Positions 60,140 to 64,000 of a stretch of 64,000 nucleotides of DNA are shown one piece after another. Numbering within the stretch: position 1 is the first letter of the stretch; each line of letters begins with the position of its first letter. The stretch is taken from positions 1-64,000 of the forward strand of contig CAZHED010000008.1 of assembly GCA_964531095.1 (NCBI GenBank), given 5' to 3'. The position numbers were made by a program, and so were the translations under genes. The notes beneath the pieces were generated by a model, which was given only the letters and a program-made list of their open reading frames with translations, was not told the DNA's origin and did not search any database. The stretch is from Palsa-1150 sp964531095. Lineage in GTDB: Bacteria; Myxococcota_A; Polyangia; Polyangiales; Polyangiaceae.

Positions 60140-61546
60140 TCAGCTGCCCTGCTTGACGAAGTTGAACGGTACGCTGATCTGCGAACCGCTCGGTCCAGGG
60201 GCATCGAACTTCGCGCGCCTGGCTACGGAGGCAATGCAGCTGGCCACGGACGCCGAGAGACCGCTGTTGCTCTGGACGGTCGCGGTGTCGACTTCGCCGC
60301 TCGGCGCGACTTTGATCAGAATCACCAGCTTGCCCGCCTGCGTCGGGTCCGATTCGAGCCCCCGCTGGTAGCACTTCTTGGCCCCGGGATGGATCTGGCT
60401 TCGAATGACGGCCTCGGCGTTGGCGACGGGAACGCTCATGGCCGAGCCGGTGTATTGGACGTCGCCGATCGGCACGACTTTCACGATGGTTCCCGCCCCG
60501 GTCGAGGCGCCGCCGGTCTGGTCGCCGTGTAGCCCCTGCAGCCCGCTTCCGGCGCCGGGGTGGATGGGGCCGCCCGCACCCCCAGGCAGGTTGAGCCCGC
60601 CGGTGGTGTTGCTGATGCCTCCGCTGCGGTTGGCCAGGCTGTTCAGGTCGACCGGCGCGCCGTTGTCGTCTTTCATCGCGCCGTTGATGTTCGGCCCGCC
60701 GTTCAGCGCAGCCAAGATCGCGATCCGCGCCTGGTCGGCCTCCTGAATCAACCCCTGGACGATCTTCTGATCCGGCGGACCGCCCTTGCTCGCCTGCGCC
60801 TTGGGGGCCTGCGTGGGCGCGGGCGCCGTGTCCGTCGACGATGCGGTCGACGTCGGCGCTTCGGTCGTCTCGACCGGAGGAGGCACGGTCTTCTGCACCA
60901 TGTCGAGCAAGCCCGCGGTGATGTCGTCGTTGACGACCGGGTCCATCCAGTCGCTGTACATCGCGCCGACGAGCCCGAAGTGCAGAAGGAAGCTGAACGC
61001 CGCGATGATGGTGAGATTCCAGTCGATCTGGCTCGCCACGCCTCCCTTGACCGAGAGCGGCAGCCGCGGCCGGGGCTGAACCGGCGGCGGAGCGACGAAC
61101 TGGAAAAGAAACGTCATTTCGCCGATGACGATCTTTCCGCGGGCCTCCTCGGTGAGACGGATCTGGTACGCCGATCCGACGCGCTTCGATTGCCCTTTGA
61201 GGGCCACCAAATCCGTGATGCCGGTCGCCAGCGCCACTCGACCGGTCATACCGTCGAGGAAGTTCAGGTGGTAGTCACCGCCGATCAGCTCGAACAGCTT
61301 GAACTGCGGCGGCAGGCTCGCCTGCACCACGAACATCGACTTCTCGCTCGGGCCGACCGTGACGCTGGTGCGCTGCTTGACGACCCGCTCCTCGAGGATG
61401 CGTCCGGCCGCGACGAGCCCGATGCGGAGAACCTTCGGGCCGCTCGACTGCTGCATCGCGCGCATGACCGCGGTCATCTGACCGGGACGGCCCGCGTGCC
61501 CCTGCGGTCCCGCGCCTGGCCCCGTGCCCTGGTTCATCTGCGACAT
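60140..61546 (-). CDS. AgmX/PglI C-terminal-domain (TonB-like) protein
   Basis: This 468-residue protein has an N-terminal soluble beta-rich domain (KVLRIGLVAAGRILEERVVKQ, SEKSMFVVQASLPPQFKLFEL, about 35-155, similar to regions seen in other myxobacterial members), one membrane helix (LTIIAAFSFLLHFGLVGAMY, about 185-205), a Pro/Ala/Gly-rich linker and a C-terminal AgmX/PglI domain (VEAVIRSQIHPGAKKCYQ-like segment, then GKLVILIKVAPSGEVDTATV), which resembles TonB. Such proteins couple an inner-membrane proton channel to envelope work, including gliding-motility machinery in Myxococcus. The ATG at 61546 is used; an ATG three codons later has better Shine-Dalgarno spacing. Confidence 0.86.
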   Translation of the reverse strand: MSQMNQGTGPGAGPQGHAGRPGQMTAVMRAMQQSSGPKVLRIGLVAAGRILEERVVKQRTSVTVGPSEKSMFVVQASLPPQFKLFELIGGDYHLNFLDGMTGRVALATGITDLVALKGQSKRVGSAYQIRLTEEARGKIVIGEMTFLFQFVAPPPVQPRPRLPLSVKGGVASQIDWNLTIIAAFSFLLHFGLVGAMYSDWMDPVVNDDITAGLLDMVQKTVPPPVETTEAPTSTASSTDTAPAPTQAPKAQASKGGPPDQKIVQGLIQEADQARIAILAALNGGPNINGAMKDDNGAPVDLNSLANRSGGISNTTGGLNLPGGAGGPIHPGAGSGLQGLHGDQTGGASTGAGTIVKVVPIGDVQYTGSAMSVPVANAEAVIRSQIHPGAKKCYQRGLESDPTQAGKLVILIKVAPSGEVDTATVQSNSGLSASVASCIASVARRAKFDAPGPSGSQISVPFNFVKQGS

Positions 61547-61676
61547 TCCTGAAGCGCCTTTCTCGATAAGCAGACCGAGTCCCCACGTTGGTCGATCCCC
61601 CCGGTGAGCGGGCGAAGCTCCCGTCTCGCCGACCCAGGCTACACGATGCCACCACCCTTGGAAAAGCTCGTGCAAG

Positions 61677-62267
61677 TCACGTGGTTGGCGCACCTTTCGA
61701 GATGCTGCCATCTGAGCCGTCGAAGTCCGCCATCCCCTCGAGCCGATCGACGAATCGGTCGGCCGCAGCGAGCCGCTCGCGGACGACGCGCCGAGCGCGC
61801 AAATGCACGGCGATGCAGAACGACGTGCCGGCAATGCCGATCGCCAGGGCGTCGAGCGCGGGCACCAGCGTGGCTCCGATGTCGCCTTCCGGGGGAGCGA
61901 CCCCTTGCAGGAGCGCGATGCACGCGAAAAGAAAGCCCGCGCTGGTTGCGACGCTCGCACACACCCGAGGCACCCGCGCCCAGCGCCGCGCACGCCAGTC
62001 CAGCTCGCGGAGCTGCTCGTTCACGAGGGCGACGCGGCTGCCCTCGTCGGCCTCTCCAAGAGCCTCGATGAGCTCGTGTTCCCACTCCGCACGGCCGCAG
62101 GAGGCAATCGCGGCGCGCAACCGCGGCCAGTCTGCCCGTCGCTCGCCACGAAGCGACTCGACGAGGAGCTGCGGGTCGAGCCACGCCGGCGAAGTCGCCC
62201 ACACGAGGCGCCGAGCGCTCGCGAGAATGCACGCCGATGCCACCAGCGCCGAGAGCACCGCGAGCAT
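61677..62267 (-). CDS. ExbB/TolQ/MotA-like proton channel protein
   Basis: This 196-residue protein starts MLAVLSALVASACILASARR and has three hydrophobic segments (about 1-20, 115-137 and 150-172). The last two (SAGFLFACIALLQG and VPALDALAIGIAGTSFCIAVH) follow the ExbB/TolQ pattern of a proton-channel pair. Between helices 1 and 2 lies a cytoplasmic helical domain (LLVESLRGERRADWPRLRAA). It starts 5 bp after the small secreted protein gene. The partner ExbD/TolR is not seen in the window. It probably powers the AgmX-like protein encoded downstream, which is inference. Confidence 0.78.
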   Translation of the reverse strand: MLAVLSALVASACILASARRLVWATSPAWLDPQLLVESLRGERRADWPRLRAAIASCGRAEWEHELIEALGEADEGSRVALVNEQLRELDWRARRWARVPRVCASVATSAGFLFACIALLQGVAPPEGDIGATLVPALDALAIGIAGTSFCIAVHLRARRVVRERLAAADRFVDRLEGMADFDGSDGSISKGAPTT

Positions 62268-62272
62268 CGCTG

Positions 62273-62548
62273 TCAGAACGGGTCTTTGTGCACCGCTTCC
62301 TCGATGCGATCGAGGAACGGCTGGCGCAGCTCGGCCAATGTCAGCTTGGGCTGGATCTTGGCCACGTCGACGGCGGCGATCGGCTTCTGTACTCGACCGA
62401 CGATCGTGATCTCGCCGACCTTCAGAATCTGCCCTTCCGGCTTGCCGTGCGCCGCGCCGGAGGCGCCGCCCTGATCTTGTGCGCGGGCGAGCGGAAACGA
62501 GGCGGCGAGAAGGCCGACCGACGCGACGACGAGGGTGGTCCACTTCAT
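62273..62548 (-). CDS. small secreted protein, hypothetical
   Basis: This protein starts MKWTTLVVASVGLLAASFPL (91 residues from the ATG at 62548; a GTG at 62560 would add four). After the signal the mature part is charged (GHKPEGQ-like region HGKPEGQILKVGEITIVG) and ends EEAVHKDPF. The gene lies 18 bp after the TPR lipoprotein stop and 5 bp before the ExbB-like gene, within one operon. No family is recognised. It may be a periplasmic part of the complex. Confidence 0.7.
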   Translation of the reverse strand: MKWTTLVVASVGLLAASFPLARAQDQGGASGAAHGKPEGQILKVGEITIVGRVQKPIAAVDVAKIQPKLTLAELRQPFLDRIEEAVHKDPF

Positions 62549-62566
62549 GGGAAGCATCACTCTGAC

Positions 62567-64000
62567 TCAGTTCGGCAACTGGCGCACGATGTTCCCGCTC
62601 GCCGGCGGCGCCTTCTTCGCGGGCGCACCGGCCTTGGCAGGAGCGGCAGCCTTCGGAACCGTGGGCTTGGTGGGCGCGACGGGCTTCGCCGGGGCCGCCG
62701 CTTTGTCCGGAGGGGCAACCGCGGCGGGGGGCGGCGCGCTCGCGGCAGGCGGAGGCGCCGCGGCGTCGGAAGGCGGAGCCGCAGCGGCCTGCTTCTTCAA
62801 CTGCAGCTCACTCTGCTTTCGCTTTGCGGTGCTGAGAAGCTCGTCGACATCGTCCCCTGGACCTTTCGTCGTCTTGGCCCCGCGCATCGACTTGTACGTT
62901 TCGAGCTCGCGAATCGCCTTCGTGAGTTGATCGTCTTGGCCGGTCGCACCGGGCACGCTCGGCGCGAACAAGTAGAGGAGCCCGAGGTCGTAGTGGACCC
63001 CCGCGAGCGTCGAGTCCATCGCCATCGCGCGATCGAGCTCCGACTTGGCATCCCCCGCCCGCCCCAGCAGACGGTAGCAATCCCCGAGGTCCAAATGGAC
63101 GACAGGCACGTTCGGGGCGTACCGCACGGCGCTCTCGAGCGGTACCTGCGCTTCGCTCGCGTTTCCGGCCTCGAGCTTCATCTCGCCGAGGTTGACGTAC
63201 GCTTCGAACAAATCGGGGCGGTTCTGCAGCGCCTGGTCGAAGTCGGCCAGGGCTTGCTTGCGCTGCCCTTGCTCGCGCTCGATGAGGCCGCGCAGCAAGA
63301 GCGACTCCGCGTTGCCCCTGTCGCGCGGGGGAATGGAGCCGTCGTCCGCGCCGTCCAAGATCGCCTGGAGCGCGTAGCGCGCGAGATCCCAGCGGTGATT
63401 CCTGTAGTAGTCGCGCGCGATGACGACCATCGCATCCTTGAAGTTCGGCTGCTTCGCGAGCGCCTGCTGGGCGATCTGCTGGCAGCCCGGGCTGTCGCCC
63501 TCGATCGACTTCACCTCGGCCTGGTACGTCATCAGCCCGGGCGAGTTGGGGTTCTGCGCGAGCTTGTCGGAGAGAAACTGCTCGGCGTCCGTACCCCGGC
63601 CGGTTTGCGCGAGGAGCAGCGCGTACGCTCCCACTGCGACCTCGAACTTCGCGCTCGCCGTGTAGGCCGACCGGTACGCGTCGAGCGCGCCCTGCGTGTC
63701 TCCCAGGCGCTCGAGAACGCACCCGAGCGAATAGCGAGGGCCGCCCGCAGAAGGCGCCTTCCGGGCCGCCTCGTTGAACGCCGTCTTCGCCGTCAGCAGA
63801 TCACCGGACATCCAAGCCTGAAAGCCTCGGTCGTACGCGGCTTTCGCGTCCCCCGTCAGATCGGCGCCCCCCACCGCTCCCGCGGTGATGCCCACCCTCT
63901 GTCCGGGAGGCGCCACTTTGCGAGCGACCGTCGGCGGCGGCGGCGGCGTCTCGGGAGCCTTCGCCTCCGGCGGGGGCGCGCCGCCGCAAGCTCCGCCGCC
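62567..64000 (-). CDS. TPR lipoprotein, partial (runs off the right edge)
   Basis: The frame is open to the edge of the window. Upstream of the first in-window GTG (63916) the frame encodes GGGACGGAPPPEAK, where GGAC is a lipobox-like site with Cys near 63986, so the protein is probably a lipoprotein whose signal lies outside. It contains several tetratricopeptide repeats (KAAYDRGFQAWMSGDLLTAK, NPNSPGLMTYQAEVKSIEGD, RPDLFEAYVNLGEMKLEAGN, VPVVHLDLGDCYRLLGRAGD, MDSTLAGVHYDLGLLYLFAP) and a long Ala/Pro/Lys tail. TPR lipoproteins of this type belong to myxobacterial envelope complexes with AgmX-like and ExbB-like proteins. It is the first visible gene of that operon. Confidence 0.85.
   Translation of the reverse strand, partial: GGGACGGAPPPEAKAPETPPPPPTVARKVAPPGQRVGITAGAVGGADLTGDAKAAYDRGFQAWMSGDLLTAKTAFNEAARKAPSAGGPRYSLGCVLERLGDTQGALDAYRSAYTASAKFEVAVGAYALLLAQTGRGTDAEQFLSDKLAQNPNSPGLMTYQAEVKSIEGDSPGCQQIAQQALAKQPNFKDAMVVIARDYYRNHRWDLARYALQAILDGADDGSIPPRDRGNAESLLLRGLIEREQGQRKQALADFDQALQNRPDLFEAYVNLGEMKLEAGNASEAQVPLESAVRYAPNVPVVHLDLGDCYRLLGRAGDAKSELDRAMAMDSTLAGVHYDLGLLYLFAPSVPGATGQDDQLTKAIRELETYKSMRGAKTTKGPGDDVDELLSTAKRKQSELQLKKQAAAAPPSDAAAPPPAASAPPPAAVAPPDKAAAPAKPVAPTKPTVPKAAAPAKAGAPAKKAPPASGNIVRQLPN

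Noticed and set aside
1..64000. CRISPR array, tRNA, rRNA, insertion sequence or prophage
   Set aside because: No regularly spaced direct repeats, no tRNA-like cloverleaf with CCA, and no transposase, integrase or phage structural gene were recognised on either strand.

Overview
The window is high-GC bacterial DNA with very dense coding, 4-bp ATGA/GTGA gene overlaps and many predicted lipoproteins. Several gene types point to a myxobacterium-like member of Myxococcota: AgmX/PglI-type C-terminal domain proteins next to TPR and ExbB-like proteins, a short polysaccharide-export (OPX) lipoprotein paired with a separate outer-membrane beta-barrel, a formylglycine-generating-enzyme-fold lipoprotein, MazG, RlmN and Lgt in one operon, and large multi-domain sensory proteins. 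The taxonomic assignment is inference from gene content; no rRNA or tRNA gene, CRISPR array, insertion sequence or prophage was found.

Left part (1-15.8 kb): a 128-bp palindrome overlaps the end of a SPOR-domain protein gene. Next come a kelch-like lipoprotein, a sugar nucleotidyltransferase, small lipoproteins and a metallophosphoesterase. A leftward, translationally coupled operon (11.2 to 5.7 kb) encodes a small membrane protein, an acyl carrier protein, a ketosynthase fused to a second cysteine-less ketosynthase-like region, a LolB-like exported protein and a second fused ketosynthase. This looks like an undescribed type II-like acyl or polyene assembly cassette. It is followed by an enoyl-CoA hydratase, a DUF1704/QEGLA putative metallopeptidase with a MoxR ATPase, and a flippase-like membrane protein.

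Middle part (15.8-45.2 kb): a lipoprotein alpha-2-macroglobulin with a thioester site lies behind a leader holding five TGGCAC hexamers. After it come a DUF1566 lipoprotein, a pseudouridine synthase with an apparent CTG start, an orphan fatty-acyl-AMP ligase, and an oxidative-stress module (Fur/PerR-type regulator, rubrerythrin, GlpC-like Fe-S protein, DUF3501, thioesterase) interrupted by a MITE-like inverted repeat. The operon mazG-rlmN-three exported proteins-lgt runs leftward. It is followed by an AI-2E-type permease, a second enoyl-CoA hydratase, an orphan CzcA-type RND pump, a formylglycine-generating-enzyme-fold lipoprotein, a PH-domain membrane protein, two VOC proteins, a disulfide oxidoreductase with a DUF4126 membrane protein, and a truncated short-chain dehydrogenase.

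Right part (45.2-64 kb): a sensory island holds a NarL-type regulator overlapping a 1344-residue CheB-CheR-PAS-histidine kinase, a lone PAS protein, and a REC-PAS-GGDEF-REC-histidine kinase polypeptide. Then come Lon protease, an envelope block (cysteine synthase, short OPX protein, outer-membrane beta-barrel, secreted coiled-coil protein), and an operon of TPR lipoprotein, small secreted protein, ExbB-like protein and AgmX/TonB-like protein that runs off the right edge. Envelope biogenesis, export and signalling are the dominant themes.
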